Assembly: GCF_000091325.1 (NCBI RefSeq)
Contig: NC_014012.1
Location: 806,001 to 870,000 of the forward strand
Source: Shewanella violacea DSS12
GTDB lineage: Bacteria > Pseudomonadota > Gammaproteobacteria > Enterobacterales > Shewanellaceae
DNA: 64,000 nucleotides
Reading direction: 5' to 3'
Positions 26,146 through 35,678 of this stretch are shown here, piece after piece. The position numbers and the translations under genes were made by a program. The first letter of the stretch is position 1; every line of letters starts with the position of its first letter. Below the pieces are notes generated by a model, which saw only the letters and a program-made list of their open reading frames with translations, was not told the origin of the DNA and did not search any database.

Positions 26146-26316
26146 CGGGTAAAAAGGCTATTAGATCTTCGGAGATTTAGGCGGCTAATGCAAGTGGCTT
26201 TTTAGGTGGATTATCTGCATGGCTTACTTGCGCATCTTGGTGGCATTTTTTAGCAATCTTTTCAGGCCATCTTTTGCTAGAGTTTGCCATAGACGAATGA
26301 TACCTAGGAAGTGAAA

Positions 26317-26934
26317 ATGCAATCGAAAGCGCATTGGGAAAAGGTTTACTCAAGCAAAGATGAAGCTGAGGTCAGCTGGTTTCAAGAACATGCCAAACTC
26401 TCATTGAAATTGATCCAGAATTCCGCTGTAAACAAAAATGCCTCAATCATAGATGTTGGCGGGGGAGCCTCTACACTGGTCGACGATCTCTTAGGTAATG
26501 GCTATCGCAATCTCACTGTATTGGATCTTTCTGCAGCGGCGCTCGCCAAAGCTCAGAATCGACTGGGCGAGCAAGCGTCGAATGTGACTTGGCTTGAGGC
26601 AAATGTGATTGAAGCCCAATACCCTCACCATGGCTATGATGTCTGGCATGATCGGGCTGTATTTCACTTTCTTAATACTCTTGAAGAACGTCAGGCATAT
26701 GTGAAAGCCGTGCTGCATGCAGTCAAGCCCGGCGGTTTAGTTATCGTGGCCACTTTTGCCGAGAATGGCCCTACCATGTGCAGTGGCCTTCCCGTAAAGC
26801 GTTATAGCGCCGATGAACTCCATGAAGAGTTTGGCGAACCTTTCTCTTTGCTCGGCCATGAGAAGGAGTCCCACCAAACCCCCAATGGCAGCGAACAGCA
26901 TTTCGTTTACTGCTTCTGTAGAAAGTTAGTCTAG
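26317..26934 (+). CDS. Class I SAM-dependent methyltransferase
   Basis: A 205-residue methyltransferase of unknown substrate. SAM-binding motif I is IIDVGGGASTLVDDL (about residues 44-58), motif II-like LTVLDLSAAALAKA follows, then DVWHDRAVFHFL and a post-core HAVKPGGLVIVATF. The type resembles small thiopurine/tellurite-like or ubiquinone-family methyltransferases with HWEKVYSSK at the N-terminus. The ATG at 26317 has AGGA seven bases upstream and is preferred over the GTG at 26311. It stands alone, divergent from csdA. Confidence 0.85.
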   Translation: MQSKAHWEKVYSSKDEAEVSWFQEHAKLSLKLIQNSAVNKNASIIDVGGGASTLVDDLLGNGYRNLTVLDLSAAALAKAQNRLGEQASNVTWLEANVIEAQYPHHGYDVWHDRAVFHFLNTLEERQAYVKAVLHAVKPGGLVIVATFAENGPTMCSGLPVKRYSADELHEEFGEPFSLLGHEKESHQTPNGSEQHFVYCFCRKLV

Positions 26935-26955
26935 GGATTTATGGGACTCTTTATC

Positions 26956-27999
26956 TTAAGGGCAGGGCAGTCGATAGGTTTGTGCCAGTTCATCTAGCCT
27001 TACCATTAGCTCTGGAGAAATACAGGTGTTGATGCTGTCGATATTCTCTTTTAGCTGTTTAAGGCTGGTGGCTCCTATGATGTTTGAGGCGACAAATTTA
27101 CGTGAAGTGACGAAGGCTAATGACATCTGCGCAGGGCTTAGCTTGAATTCATGAGCAAGTTCTACATAGGCCTTGGTGGCATCGAGTGCGATTTGTGTCC
27201 CGGTATAACGTGAGAAGCGCTTAAACAGGGTGAGTCTGGCGTTTTCAGGCCATTTATTGTCTAGGTATTTTCCTGTTAGTGCGCCAAATGCCAAGGGAGA
27301 GTATGCCAGCAAGGGGACATCTTCGCGGTGGCTAATCTCTGCCATGCCCACCTCAAAACTGCGGTTGAGCAAACTATAGGGGTTTTGCACGCTGATCACC
27401 TTAGGCAAATCATGCTTCTCGGCGATCTCTAGGTATTTCATCAAGCCCCAAGGGGTTTCATTGGAGACGCCGATATAACGGATTTTTCCTGCCGTAACTA
27501 AAGAGGCCAAGGCTTCCAGGGTCTCTATGATAGGAGTCTGCTGCTCGTTGTCATCCTGCTGTTGGTAAGATAGCTCGCCGAAGAAGTTAGTATTTCTGTC
27601 TGGCCAGTGGATCTGATACAGATCTATGGTGTCGATCTGCAGTCGCTCCAGGCTGGCGTCGACGGCTTGATGAATATTGCGCCAGTCTAGAGCCATATTA
27701 GGACGTATGTAGTCACTCTTAGGGCCTGGTGCGGATACTTTAGTGGCTATGACTAACTTATCTCTGTTACCCGTTTTCTTAAGGTAGTGACCAATAATTC
27801 TCTCACTCTCGCCTTGAGTTTCAGCCTTAGGAGGAACCGGATACATCTCGGCGGTGTCGATAAAGTTGATGCCTTCCCCTATGGCATAATCTAGCTGAGA
27901 GAAAGCCTCGGCTTGGGTGTTCTGCTCACCCCAAGTCATGGTGCCTAAACAGAGTTCACTGACTTCAAGGTTGGAATGTGGGATACGACGATATTCCAT
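26956..27999 (-). CDS. tas: NADP(H)-dependent aldo/keto reductase, Tas
   Basis: TIM-barrel oxidoreductase, 347 residues. It matches the E. coli Tas pattern closely: YRRIPHSNLEVSELCLGTMTWGEQN, DTAEMYPVPPKAETQG, the catalytic-region KVSAPGP and the C-terminal NIIGATSLKQLKENIDS. Tas was named for suppressing tyrosine auxotrophy, but its natural substrate is not established. GGAG lies seven bases before the ATG at 27999. It stands alone, convergent with the methyltransferase gene. Confidence 0.93.
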   Translation of the reverse strand: MEYRRIPHSNLEVSELCLGTMTWGEQNTQAEAFSQLDYAIGEGINFIDTAEMYPVPPKAETQGESERIIGHYLKKTGNRDKLVIATKVSAPGPKSDYIRPNMALDWRNIHQAVDASLERLQIDTIDLYQIHWPDRNTNFFGELSYQQQDDNEQQTPIIETLEALASLVTAGKIRYIGVSNETPWGLMKYLEIAEKHDLPKVISVQNPYSLLNRSFEVGMAEISHREDVPLLAYSPLAFGALTGKYLDNKWPENARLTLFKRFSRYTGTQIALDATKAYVELAHEFKLSPAQMSLAFVTSRKFVASNIIGATSLKQLKENIDSINTCISPELMVRLDELAQTYRLPCP

Positions 28000-28154
28000 A
28001 TAATCTCCACTGTTATTTTAGCTGATTATTATTGGCTCAATGCCGGGTTTACTATCATTCGAAGCTAACAAGCTTTCAGAGGAAAGACTAGGGAAATAAA
28101 GATCTTAGTTCCTATTTTTAGATTTCAGACTCTTGGCTTTAGGAACTAGAATCT

Positions 28155-29135
28155 TTATAGCTTTAACAACATGGGCATCTCACTGCCATGGTGTCCGCTA
28201 TCTCCCTGATGTGTGTCTAGATGCGTGCCTAGATGAACGTCCAGATGCTTAAATCCCATAGACTCATACAGTTTCACCGCTTCACTCAGCTTGGCTGTGG
28301 TTTCCAGGTAACAGGAGTTAAACCCTTGCTCGCGGGCAAAATCCAGGGCCAGATAAGCTAGGCGTTTAGTAAATCCTTTGCCTCTAAGTGCTTGGCTAAA
28401 ATACATCTGCTGTAGTTCACATACCCTTTCCTGGCTTTCTGGGTTTGTTTCCCCTGTAATCACTAGAGGCGCTATTCCTGCGCCACCGAAAATCTCCCCC
28501 TCTTTCTCTATGACCCAATAACAGGCATCACTCCCTTGGTATTGTTCACTGAGGGTGTCTAAGTTGGGATTCCCTACGCTGTCATTTTTATCCGAGGTGA
28601 GGCCATATTCTGCCGAGACCGTTCGAATGACTTCGGCCATAGGGGCATTATCTTCTGAGGTCATCTCCCTAAGCTCATATTCCTGCTGCAGCCGAGAATG
28701 ATGAATAGCTTTGTGATATAGGGTCATAGCTGTCTCAATCTGCTGGGTTTCAAAGGGAGATAACTGGCATAAGATCTCATCGAAGATGATGTTTTGCTGG
28801 TGATCTAACTTTTGCAGTAATTTACGTCCCTGGGGAGTTAGGTGAGCCAGTAGGCTACGGCTGTCTCTGGGATTACTCTTGGTATGAGCAAATCCCTTTT
28901 CAACCAAATGACTGAGGGCGCGACTGGCGTTGGACTTATCTATATTGAGGATTTGCGCCAATTTTTTTATCGATATTGCGCCCCGGCTGACTTCGATAAG
29001 TGCATGAGCCTGAACCGGAGATAGAGGAAGGTCGCCACAGGCTGAATTAAGCATGCCGAGTTGTCGCACAATATGGCGGGATATGGTTCTAAGTTCTGAA
29101 CCTGTTTGATTGCCTAGTTTATTATCTTTTGTCAT
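28155..29135 (-). CDS. MarR-type HTH fused to GNAT acetyltransferase
   Basis: Two-domain protein of 326 residues. Residues 1-140 are a MarR winged helix (KLAQILNIDKSNASRALSHLVEKG as recognition region), and residues about 155-325 a GNAT domain with acetyl-CoA motif A LRGKGFTKRLAYLALDFA. Such fusions are widespread and presumably couple transcription control to N-acetylation of a small molecule; neither target is known. The ATG at 29135 follows AGGA with good spacing. An odd imperfect repeat near the C-terminus (DVHLGTHLDTHQGDSG) contains several histidines. Confidence 0.9.
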   Translation of the reverse strand: MTKDNKLGNQTGSELRTISRHIVRQLGMLNSACGDLPLSPVQAHALIEVSRGAISIKKLAQILNIDKSNASRALSHLVEKGFAHTKSNPRDSRSLLAHLTPQGRKLLQKLDHQQNIIFDEILCQLSPFETQQIETAMTLYHKAIHHSRLQQEYELREMTSEDNAPMAEVIRTVSAEYGLTSDKNDSVGNPNLDTLSEQYQGSDACYWVIEKEGEIFGGAGIAPLVITGETNPESQERVCELQQMYFSQALRGKGFTKRLAYLALDFAREQGFNSCYLETTAKLSEAVKLYESMGFKHLDVHLGTHLDTHQGDSGHHGSEMPMLLKL

Positions 29136-29338
29136 GCCCTGTTCCTGCCATTTATCTTGTTTGAGGTGACATAGGTTATCTGGGTCAGAAATAGCCTAGC
29201 AGCTCATGTCGAGCCGACTTGTGTCACTAAGAAAATATGGTTGCAACTTACATCTAACTTAGGGGGCGATTGAGAAAAATGCAAGTAGAGGTTAATGGCT
29301 TTGAGTGCCAAAACAAGTTTTGCTGTTTATTGATGAGC

Positions 29339-29374
29339 AGGCAAGCAATTGATAAGGGACGTCGATTGCTTGCC
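29339..29374. other. Inverted repeat between yjjX and the MarR-GNAT gene
   Basis: AGGCAAGCAATT (29339-29350) pairs with GATTGCTTGCCT (29363-29374) around a 12-nt loop. There is no T-run in the correct direction for yjjX, so it is not a standard terminator for that gene. Confidence 0.55.
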
Positions 29375-29401
29375 TTATAAAAAGAGATAGTAACTGGGCC
29401 T

Positions 29402-30001
29402 TTAATCGAGATAAAGTTCAGGATTTAGCATGGGGGCCATGGCTAAGATTAATGCCTGAGTATAGGTACTCTCTCTGGTGGCGTGTCCTTGGGTCAGTAG
29501 GCCTATGGCACCGCCTTGTTGTTTAATGTTGTTAGTGTTGAATAATCTATCCATCACATCTCCCAACTCCTCACCGGCAAGCAATGATTTATAGATAGAT
29601 TGAGATATGGGCAGTTGGGCACTACGTCCAACTGAAAGTTGGCTCTGGGTAGCAATAACTGTGTAGGCAAAGGTGGCTGGCCCGTATTCGAAATTATCGA
29701 CACCGCCTTCCATTGCGATAAAGAGTTCGGCGATAGGCTCTCCATCAGCTTGCTGCGCTGCTTTAGCGGAAAATTCTCGGCAATATTTAACTCGGTTTAT
29801 GGCGCCTTCACGGGTTTCAACATCTGTCATGGGTTGGTCTGGTACGCCTGACGGGGCGTGCATGCCATTACATTCTATATCGATATCTGGAAACAGTTGG
29901 CAGATGGCGACTCTGGCAGCGTTTACTTTTACCGGGTTTTTCGACCCGACTAATACTCTGATCTTCTTTAATTTCGTTATCTGTTGCATTTTATTATTCA
30001 T
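29402..30001 (-). CDS. yjjX: Inosine/xanthosine triphosphatase
   Basis: House-cleaning NTPase that removes non-canonical ITP/XTP. About 200 residues, family length. Landmarks are VLVGSKNPVKVNAAR at the N-terminus, DVETREGAINR and the acidic metal-site region FIAMEGGVDNF. The start chosen is ATG at 30001 (weak CAGG upstream); a TTG three codons earlier and an ATG four codons later are alternatives. It stands alone. Confidence 0.92.
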   Translation of the reverse strand: MNNKMQQITKLKKIRVLVGSKNPVKVNAARVAICQLFPDIDIECNGMHAPSGVPDQPMTDVETREGAINRVKYCREFSAKAAQQADGEPIAELFIAMEGGVDNFEYGPATFAYTVIATQSQLSVGRSAQLPISQSIYKSLLAGEELGDVMDRLFNTNNIKQQGGAIGLLTQGHATRESTYTQALILAMAPMLNPELYLD

Positions 30002-30599
30002 TCCAATCAACCTGAGATGATTATACCTAAATTATGCCTACTTTATTACGGGGGCGTCTTAAGTTAGCTGGTGAATATGTGTACGGCGTCTTATCAGACT
30101 CAGACTCAAACTAGGCTTAGAAAAATTGATGGTAGATCTAGCTCACTTTCTGGTTGTTGTTAAATATCGAGTGGATCACCTTTACTCCCTTGGTCGAGTC
30201 AACTAAAAAGCCTGTGACCTGATTCATGTTTTCCTAGGCTTATGCTGGTGCACCTATCAGAGTGGAGCTTGTTTGTGATGGTTGTCACTGCGGCGTCGTC
30301 TTGGGTAATTTTTCTAATATCACTAAAAGGTGATACATGTGTAACTTATGTTAATTTATCGGTTATTTAGGTTGAGTTAGCTAAGTGTAAATAAAGATTC
30401 TCTTTTCGGTAACTTAGATCTGGATCACATTATTAACTTGTTTTTGGATTTGATTACGAAATTCCATTCCAGATCAATTTTTCAGGGGTTGAGATCTATA
30501 CTCTGGCCTTGAAATTTGCTGCTACTTGCCTTTTAAAATGTTTTTAGGTGAAGTGGTATTTAGAAAACCAAGGTGTAGAACACCTCAAAGGTAATGTTT
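30002..30599. other. Long regulatory intergenic region upstream of sdaC
   Basis: About 600 bp without a gene. It contains a CRP-like palindrome at 30274-30289 and the motif GGATCACATTATTAACTTG near 30421. Leader sequences for the serine operon presumably begin here. Confidence 0.55.
30274..30289. promoter_or_regulatory. Possible CRP binding site upstream of sdaC
   Basis: TGTGATGGTTGTCACT matches TGTGA-N6-TCACA at all but the last base. It is about 310 bp upstream of sdaC, so it would act from a distance or on a distant promoter. A regulatory role is inferred only. Confidence 0.5.
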
Positions 30600-31907
30600 A
30601 TGCAGAAAGAAACGACCGTCTCTCAAGCCAATGATACTCAGCTCAATGGAGCCGAGACCCAAGTAAATCCAGCCGTTAGCCTGGGGTGGACACGTAAAGA
30701 TACCACTTGGATGTTGAGTCTGTTTGGTACAGCTGTTGGTGCCGGTATTCTTTTTCTACCTATTAACGCCGGTATGGGCGGTTTCTGGCCGCTGGTTATG
30801 ATGGCTGTGATCATAGGTCCAATGACTTATCTAGCCCATCGCGGCTTGTCACGTTTTATCTGCTCCTCGCAGAAGCCAGGCAGTGATATTACCGATGTAG
30901 TGGAAGAATACTTTGGTGTGAGTGCCGGTAAGGCGATTACCTTGCTCTATTTCTGCGCCATTTTCCCCATTGTATTGATCTATGGTGTTGGTATTACCAA
31001 TACAGTAGACAGTTTTATCGTTAACCAACTCGGTATGGCATCACCTCCTCGTTGGTTACTATCGGGCTTGCTCATCACAGCTATGATGTCCGTGATGGTT
31101 TCTGGTGAGAAGTTGATGCTGAAGGTGACTCAGTTCCTGGTTTATCCTCTGGTGGGTATTTTAGTCTTCATGTCCTTGTATCTTATTCCAAGTTGGAAAA
31201 TGGATGCCTTGATGCAAGTCCCTTCTACGGGTGACTTTCTGGGGACTGTCTGGTTAACCATTCCAGTATTGGTGTTTGCATTTAACCATTCTCCTGCAAT
31301 TTCTCAGTTCTCTGTGGCGCTCAAGCGTGAACATGGTAAAGATGCATCAAAGAAAGCCGATGTGATACTGCGTAATACCAGTATGATGTTAGTCAGTTTC
31401 GTTATGTTGTTTGTGTTCTCTTGTGTGCTCTCTCTGAGTCCGGAGCAACTTGCCGAGTCTAAGGCGCAAAACTTACCGATCCTTTCTTACCTAGCTAACG
31501 TTCACTCAAGCGATTTTGTCAGCTACTTCGGTCCTATCATTGCTGTGATTGCCATTGTTTCCTCTTTCTTCGGCCACTACATGGGCGCGACTGAAGGCAT
31601 AAAAGGCATCATCAATAAGCAACTGCGTAGCAGTAATAAGCAAGTTTCAGAAAAGAAAATAGACAGGTTTATTCTTGTATTCATGTTTATCACCATCTGG
31701 GGTGTGTCCATCATCAACCCTAGTATCTTAGGCATGATTGAGGCGCTGGGTGGTCCAGTAATCGCCGCGATTCTTTATCTGATGCCTATGTACGCTATCT
31801 ACAAGGTACCAGCACTTAAGGCATACCGAGGCCGTATCAGCAATATCTTCGTTGTCGTTGCGGGTCTATTAGCTATGACGGCAATTTTGTTCGGTATGTT
31901 GTCTTAA
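30600..31907 (+). CDS. sdaC: Serine transporter, HAAAP family
   Basis: Inner-membrane proton symporter for L-serine with about 11 transmembrane segments, 435 residues. The family start [30 protein letters not shown] is close to E. coli SdaC. AAAGG is eight bases before the ATG at 30600; an ATG two codons earlier is possible but too close to it. The serine dehydratase gene follows 105 bp downstream, so uptake and deamination are genetically linked, as in E. coli. Confidence 0.93.
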   Translation: MQKETTVSQANDTQLNGAETQVNPAVSLGWTRKDTTWMLSLFGTAVGAGILFLPINAGMGGFWPLVMMAVIIGPMTYLAHRGLSRFICSSQKPGSDITDVVEEYFGVSAGKAITLLYFCAIFPIVLIYGVGITNTVDSFIVNQLGMASPPRWLLSGLLITAMMSVMVSGEKLMLKVTQFLVYPLVGILVFMSLYLIPSWKMDALMQVPSTGDFLGTVWLTIPVLVFAFNHSPAISQFSVALKREHGKDASKKADVILRNTSMMLVSFVMLFVFSCVLSLSPEQLAESKAQNLPILSYLANVHSSDFVSYFGPIIAVIAIVSSFFGHYMGATEGIKGIINKQLRSSNKQVSEKKIDRFILVFMFITIWGVSIINPSILGMIEALGGPVIAAILYLMPMYAIYKVPALKAYRGRISNIFVVVAGLLAMTAILFGMLS

Positions 31908-32012
31908 TCTCCCTTAGGTTCTCCTCTATATAAGATCAAGTTTTGGGTCAGTTTCATCTTTGGGACTGACCCTTCTTCATTTAGCCTTCCCCTCAGGAAT
32001 AAGAGGTAAATT

Positions 32013-33380
32013 ATGTTTAGCGCATTTGAAATATTTAAGATAGGCGTGGGTCCATCGAGCTCCCATACTGTCGGGCCGATGAAGGCCGCCAAAGAATTTG
32101 TCGATGAGTTACGTCAACGTGATGAGCTAGAGTCTGTCACTCGTATTAGTGTCGATATTTATGGCTCACTCTCGTTAACCGGAAAAGGCCATCATACTGA
32201 TATTGCCATCTTGATGGGTTTGGGGGGCAACAGCCCTGCTAATGTCGATATTGACTCCATTCCTGCCACTATCAGTGAGATTGAGCAGAGCTCGAGTCTC
32301 TTGTTAGGTAAGGAGGCACACAGGGTAGATTTTCCACAAGATGCAGTGACTTTTCATAAGCATGCATTGGAACTCCATGAGAATGGCATGTCGATTCATG
32401 CCTGGCTTGGTGATGAGTGCTTGTTTAGTAAGACCTATTATTCAACTGGTGGCGGTTTTATTGTCGATGAAGAGCATTTTGGCCTAACGGCGGATAATGA
32501 CGTCTCTGTGCCTTATCCTTACGCCTACGCATCTGAGTTACTCGAGCAGTGTACCCAGGCGGGTATGAGTATCAGTGACTTGATGATGGAAAATGAGAAG
32601 GTGTTTAATAGTGAAAAGGCCATCTATGAAGGCTTCGGTGCCATATGGGATGTGATGCAATCCGGCATAAAGAGAGGCTGCCAGACCGAAGGTGTCCTCG
32701 AAGGGCCACTACGAGTTCCAAGAAGGGCTCCAGATCTACACCGTCAATTGCTGGCTAATGATAGGCTTGCCGTCGATCCTATGGTCGTTATCGACTGGGT
32801 GAATGTGTTCGCTCTGGCTGTCAGTGAAGAGAATGCGGCCGGTGGACGTGTGGTGACCTCTCCGACGAATGGAGCAGCAGGTATTATTCCCGCTGTGATG
32901 GCTTATTACGATAAGTTTATTCAACCTATGGGTGAGCAAGAATACACCCGCTTTTATCTAGCAGCTGCTGCGATAGGCTCACTCTATAAACGTAACGCAT
33001 CGATTTCAGGTGCCGAAGTAGGCTGTCAGGGGGAAGTCGGTGTAGCTTGCTCTATGGCTGCCGCTGGTTTGGCTGAGATCATGGGGGCTAGTCCCTCTCA
33101 GGTGTGCATTGCTGCCGAGATTGGCATGGAGCACAACTTAGGATTAACCTGCGATCCAGTAGGGGGCCAAGTGCAGGTACCTTGTATCGAACGTAACGCT
33201 ATTGCCGCTGTAAAGGCGATTAACTCGTCGCGTATGGCGATGCGCCGTACTAGCGAGCCCAGAGTCAGCTTAGATAAGGTGATAGCAACCATGTATGAAA
33301 CTGGCAAGGACATGAACGTAAAATACCGTGAAACCAGCCAAGGTGGTTTAGCCATCAAGGTAATGAGTATTTGTGCTTAG
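32013..33380 (+). CDS. sdaA: L-serine dehydratase (ammonia-lyase), iron-sulfur type
   Basis: Converts L-serine to pyruvate and ammonia using a [4Fe-4S] cluster. At 455 residues it is the single-chain form with N-terminal beta and C-terminal alpha domains. Landmarks are [36 protein letters not shown], the cluster region with [20 protein letters not shown] and the final cysteine before the stop (VMSICA). Which of SdaA/SdaB it corresponds to cannot be settled. It lies behind sdaC, followed by a terminator and then by a second copy of its own 3' end. Confidence 0.95.
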   Translation: MFSAFEIFKIGVGPSSSHTVGPMKAAKEFVDELRQRDELESVTRISVDIYGSLSLTGKGHHTDIAILMGLGGNSPANVDIDSIPATISEIEQSSSLLLGKEAHRVDFPQDAVTFHKHALELHENGMSIHAWLGDECLFSKTYYSTGGGFIVDEEHFGLTADNDVSVPYPYAYASELLEQCTQAGMSISDLMMENEKVFNSEKAIYEGFGAIWDVMQSGIKRGCQTEGVLEGPLRVPRRAPDLHRQLLANDRLAVDPMVVIDWVNVFALAVSEENAAGGRVVTSPTNGAAGIIPAVMAYYDKFIQPMGEQEYTRFYLAAAAIGSLYKRNASISGAEVGCQGEVGVACSMAAAGLAEIMGASPSQVCIAAEIGMEHNLGLTCDPVGGQVQVPCIERNAIAAVKAINSSRMAMRRTSEPRVSLDKVIATMYETGKDMNVKYRETSQGGLAIKVMSICA

Positions 33381-33395
33381 ATAAAATATTCGAGG

Positions 33396-33424
33396 AAAGG
33401 CCATCATGAGATGGTCTTTTTTTT
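33396..33424 (+). terminator. Terminator of the sdaC-sdaA unit
   Basis: AAGGCCATC / GATGGTCTT stem around ATGA, followed by eight T residues. Confidence 0.85.
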
Positions 33425-33483
33425 GCCTAGGATATTGATGATGCATCAGCTACTAAATTTTATGATGAGTGCTAGAGAAGGAG

Positions 33484-33593
33484 AAGGTGATAGCAAGCGT
33501 CTATGTTATGAAACTGGCAAGGGCATGAAGGTTAAATACCGTGAAACCAGCCAAGGTGGTTTAGCTATTAAAGTAATGAGTATTTGTGCTTAA
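33484..33593 (+). pseudogene. Duplicated 3' fragment of sdaA
   Basis: Repeats the last 30 or so codons of sdaA (product end [19 protein letters not shown]..., then AIKVMSICA and stop) after the sdaA terminator, in the same orientation. A five-base insertion separates the AAGGTGATAGCAA block from the rest. In about 86 aligned bases I count about six differences, at least three in one short stretch being synonymous (GCC/GCT, ATC/ATT, AAG/AAA). It is not a gene. Confidence 0.9.
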
Positions 33594-33770
33594 AAGATAG
33601 TTTCGAGGGCGACCTTAGGTCTTCGAGAGCGGCTGGAAAGCGCCTTCGAGAGCGTGACTTCGTCACTGCGAGGGCTATACGGCCTTAGGGAAAAGATGAG
33701 TCAAAAGCGACAAGCTCTTGCTTGTTGCTTTGCTTATTCTCGTTTTCTCGCAGCGAAGCGTTCGCTCTCG
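33594..33770. repeat. Imperfect tandem array of small hairpins
   Basis: From 33604 to about 33690 four 20-23 bp units begin CGAGGGC or CGAGAGC and each encloses a short palindrome: GACCTTAGGTC, GCTGGAAAGC, GTGACTTCGTCAC, GGCTATACGGCC. A similar CGCAGCGAAGCGTTCGCTC hairpin occurs near 33751. No gene. Confidence 0.75.
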
Positions 33771-34262
33771 TTACTTCTCTTCGTACATTAAATAGTAACT
33801 CTGCTCCATGCCCAAGGCTTGATAGGTTTGTTGCGCCTTGGTATTTTCCTGCTCCACGTAGAGTCTGAAACTTGCCGCGCCACCATTCTGTGCTGCTATG
33901 GTTTTCACTTGCTGGTACAGTTTTCCATAGATACCCTGGCGGCGATTCTCCGGACGAATATAAACACTCTGGATCCAGTAGTAATTTAGCGCGCGCCAAT
34001 CGCTCCATTCGAAGGTAACCATCAGAGAACCCACTATCTCGCCTTCGACTTCGGCGACTAGATAGAAGCCTTTTTCTGGCTCAGAAAGTAGAGCATTTAC
34101 CCCTTTTGTCAGTAGGATTTCATCCAGTGACAGGTTTTCGGTTTCCAATGCCATGGCTTGGTTGAATCGAACCAGTGCTGCCAGATCCGATTGCTGACCT
34201 TTTCTTAATTGCACACTTGATTGAATATTTGATTTTTCATTTGATTTTACACTTGAATGCAT
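33771..34262 (-). CDS. GNAT family N-acetyltransferase
   Basis: Acetyltransferase of 163 residues with unknown acceptor. The GNAT core is visible from residue 17: VQLRKGQQSDLAALVRFN, VGSLMVTFEW, the motif A region WIQSVYIRPENRRQGIYGKLYQQV and motif B VEQENTKAQQTYQALGM. The N-terminal 16 residues (HSSVKSNEKSNIQSS) are low-complexity and probably disordered. It stands alone, convergent with the serine operon. The acceptor could be an amino acid or antibiotic-like molecule. Confidence 0.87.
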   Translation of the reverse strand: MHSSVKSNEKSNIQSSVQLRKGQQSDLAALVRFNQAMALETENLSLDEILLTKGVNALLSEPEKGFYLVAEVEGEIVGSLMVTFEWSDWRALNYYWIQSVYIRPENRRQGIYGKLYQQVKTIAAQNGGAASFRLYVEQENTKAQQTYQALGMEQSYYLMYEEK

Positions 34263-34572
34263 CTTGGTCAGGCTCCATTTTTTGCAGATACTTTAGCATG
34301 TCATCGCGCTTTATTTGACGAATAATGTATGAATTTTTATTGGGCTAAAGCCCCCTGGATTTGTTGAGCATCTTTACGGCATTATTGTTTGTTTATTGAG
34401 AGTAACTAGATAACACAAGCTCCACCTTATTCACTTAATATAAAGAGGTAAAGGTCAAAATTTGCAGCCAAAACAAGCCTGAAAGGTCAATCCCCCTAAC
34501 TCTGCTAGACTTTTACTATTGGCTCAGGAGAAGTTGGCTCAAGAGAAGTCGACTTAAGAGAAAGAGGCGTCT
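34263..34572. other. Intergenic region with hairpin and 15-bp triplication
   Basis: A GGGCTAAAGCCCCC inverted repeat at about 34341-34354, and three 15-bp tandem units at 34519-34563 (TTGGCTCAGGAGAAG, TTGGCTCAAGAGAAG, TCGACTTAAGAGAAA) that end just before the start region of the next gene. Confidence 0.75.
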
Positions 34573-35019
34573 ATGGCATCGGTCAGACATAAATATCGTG
34601 TTCATCGGCTAGGGAGCAAGTCTTCTGCCTATTGTTATGTGAGTTATAGAAGAAAAGGTGAGGACTTACAGGCATTATTCAGGAGAACGGCGGCTAATCA
34701 AGATAGACTCATTGTGCAAGAGCGAATAGGTATCCATAGTAAGCATGTTAAATGCGCCAAGCTTGAGTCTAGTAATCTTGAGGCTAGTAACCTTGAGAAA
34801 AAGAAGCTGATTCACTTTGTACTTACCCTTATTACTTTCGGTGCTTGGGGCCTTGTTTGGTGGTGGTTAATCTTAAAGTCTGAAGGCAAAGCGGACCAGC
34901 TATTTCGTGGGTTTGACGATGCTTATTGGAGTTACCTTATCGAGCGGGAGCAGCCTCCTGCATCACTGCATAAAATTAAAATCGATCAAGAGGCTAAGAC
35001 TGGATACTTCGATGCTTGA
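34573..35019 (+). CDS. Hypothetical membrane protein
   Basis: I do not recognise this 148-residue protein. The N-terminal half is basic (KYRVHRLGSKSSAYCYV), followed by a short repeat (LESSNLEASNLEKKK), one strong transmembrane segment (about 78-97, HFVLTLITFGAWGLVWWWLI) and a charged C-terminal tail. It is probably anchored in the inner membrane with the N-terminus in the cytoplasm. GAGG lies eight bases before the ATG. It is single-gene, with a strong bidirectional terminator after it. Confidence 0.7.
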   Translation: MASVRHKYRVHRLGSKSSAYCYVSYRRKGEDLQALFRRTAANQDRLIVQERIGIHSKHVKCAKLESSNLEASNLEKKKLIHFVLTLITFGAWGLVWWWLILKSEGKADQLFRGFDDAYWSYLIEREQPPASLHKIKIDQEAKTGYFDA

Positions 35020-35050
35020 GTTTGATGCTTGTTCTAACTGGCTTAAGCTA

Positions 35051-35078
35051 GGTATAGGTATAGGTATAGGTATAGGTC
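35051..35078. repeat. Hexanucleotide tandem repeat
   Basis: AGGTAT-type 6-bp unit repeated about four and a half times between the hypothetical membrane-protein gene and its terminator. Confidence 0.9.
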
Positions 35079-35091
35079 TAGTTTGACAGAT

Positions 35092-35119
35092 AAAAAAACC
35101 GCCCTTTGGCGGTTTTTTA
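35092..35119. terminator. Bidirectional terminator
   Basis: AAAAAAACCGCC / GGCGGTTTTTT with CTTT loop. Placed between a plus-strand gene and the minus-strand META-domain lipoprotein gene, so it serves both. Confidence 0.92.
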
Positions 35120-35175
35120 CCAGCATCACTTTACCTGTTATTCATTCTGGCAGTCTGTCAGCTGATAAAATGGCT

Positions 35176-35589
35176 TCAGATCTTACTCAATACAAATTGA
35201 GTTTTACCATTGGCATCTTTCAATACCAGCTTACTCTTGGCGATTTGACCTGAGGTTACCTCGAGCATGGATTTCATGACTCTTTGCTCCTGATCCATCA
35301 AGGCATCGACACAGGCTTTCATCGTGCTACCAGTAGGTGAAAGTGTGATTGATGAGCCTTGGAGGGAGTATTCGCCAAAGAAGCTATTACAACTATTATT
35401 ACCGCTGAGTTTGCCATCATGACTGAAGATGAGTTGAGCCGGACTGTAATCCATCACAGGCTGACCAGCGACGGCTTCTATGTGCCAAGTTCCAGCTAGT
35501 TCTTTTTCCATAGGCTCAGGCTCTGCTGTACTTTGACAGGCGGATAATGCGAAGAATGTAGCGGTGATTAAAAAAGATTTTAAAGACAT
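35176..35589 (-). CDS. META-domain lipoprotein (HslJ-like)
   Basis: Predicted lipoprotein of 137 residues. The signal peptide ends in a lipobox LSAC (Cys about residue 18), followed by a META domain (LAGTWHIEAVAGQPV, LSGNNSCNSFFGEYSL, the STMKACVDALMDQEQRV stretch). E. coli HslJ is a heat-inducible lipoprotein of this fold linked to novobiocin tolerance; the exact role is unclear. The start ATG at 35589 has GGA eight bases upstream and gives a proper signal peptide, unlike the longer frame from 35670. Confidence 0.88.
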   Translation of the reverse strand: MSLKSFLITATFFALSACQSTAEPEPMEKELAGTWHIEAVAGQPVMDYSPAQLIFSHDGKLSGNNSCNSFFGEYSLQGSSITLSPTGSTMKACVDALMDQEQRVMKSMLEVTSGQIAKSKLVLKDANGKTQFVLSKI

Positions 35590-35678
35590 TACAGAGATCC
35601 AAATAATTTTATGCTTATATTGTGGCAAGTTTGGAACAAGATAAAAAGCGAAAACTTGATATAAGGGCACAAAGTGTA

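Noticed and set aside
33411..33593. A small gene after sdaA
   Set aside because: The frame is the sdaA tail copy preceded by unrelated sequence; no start signal and no separate product.
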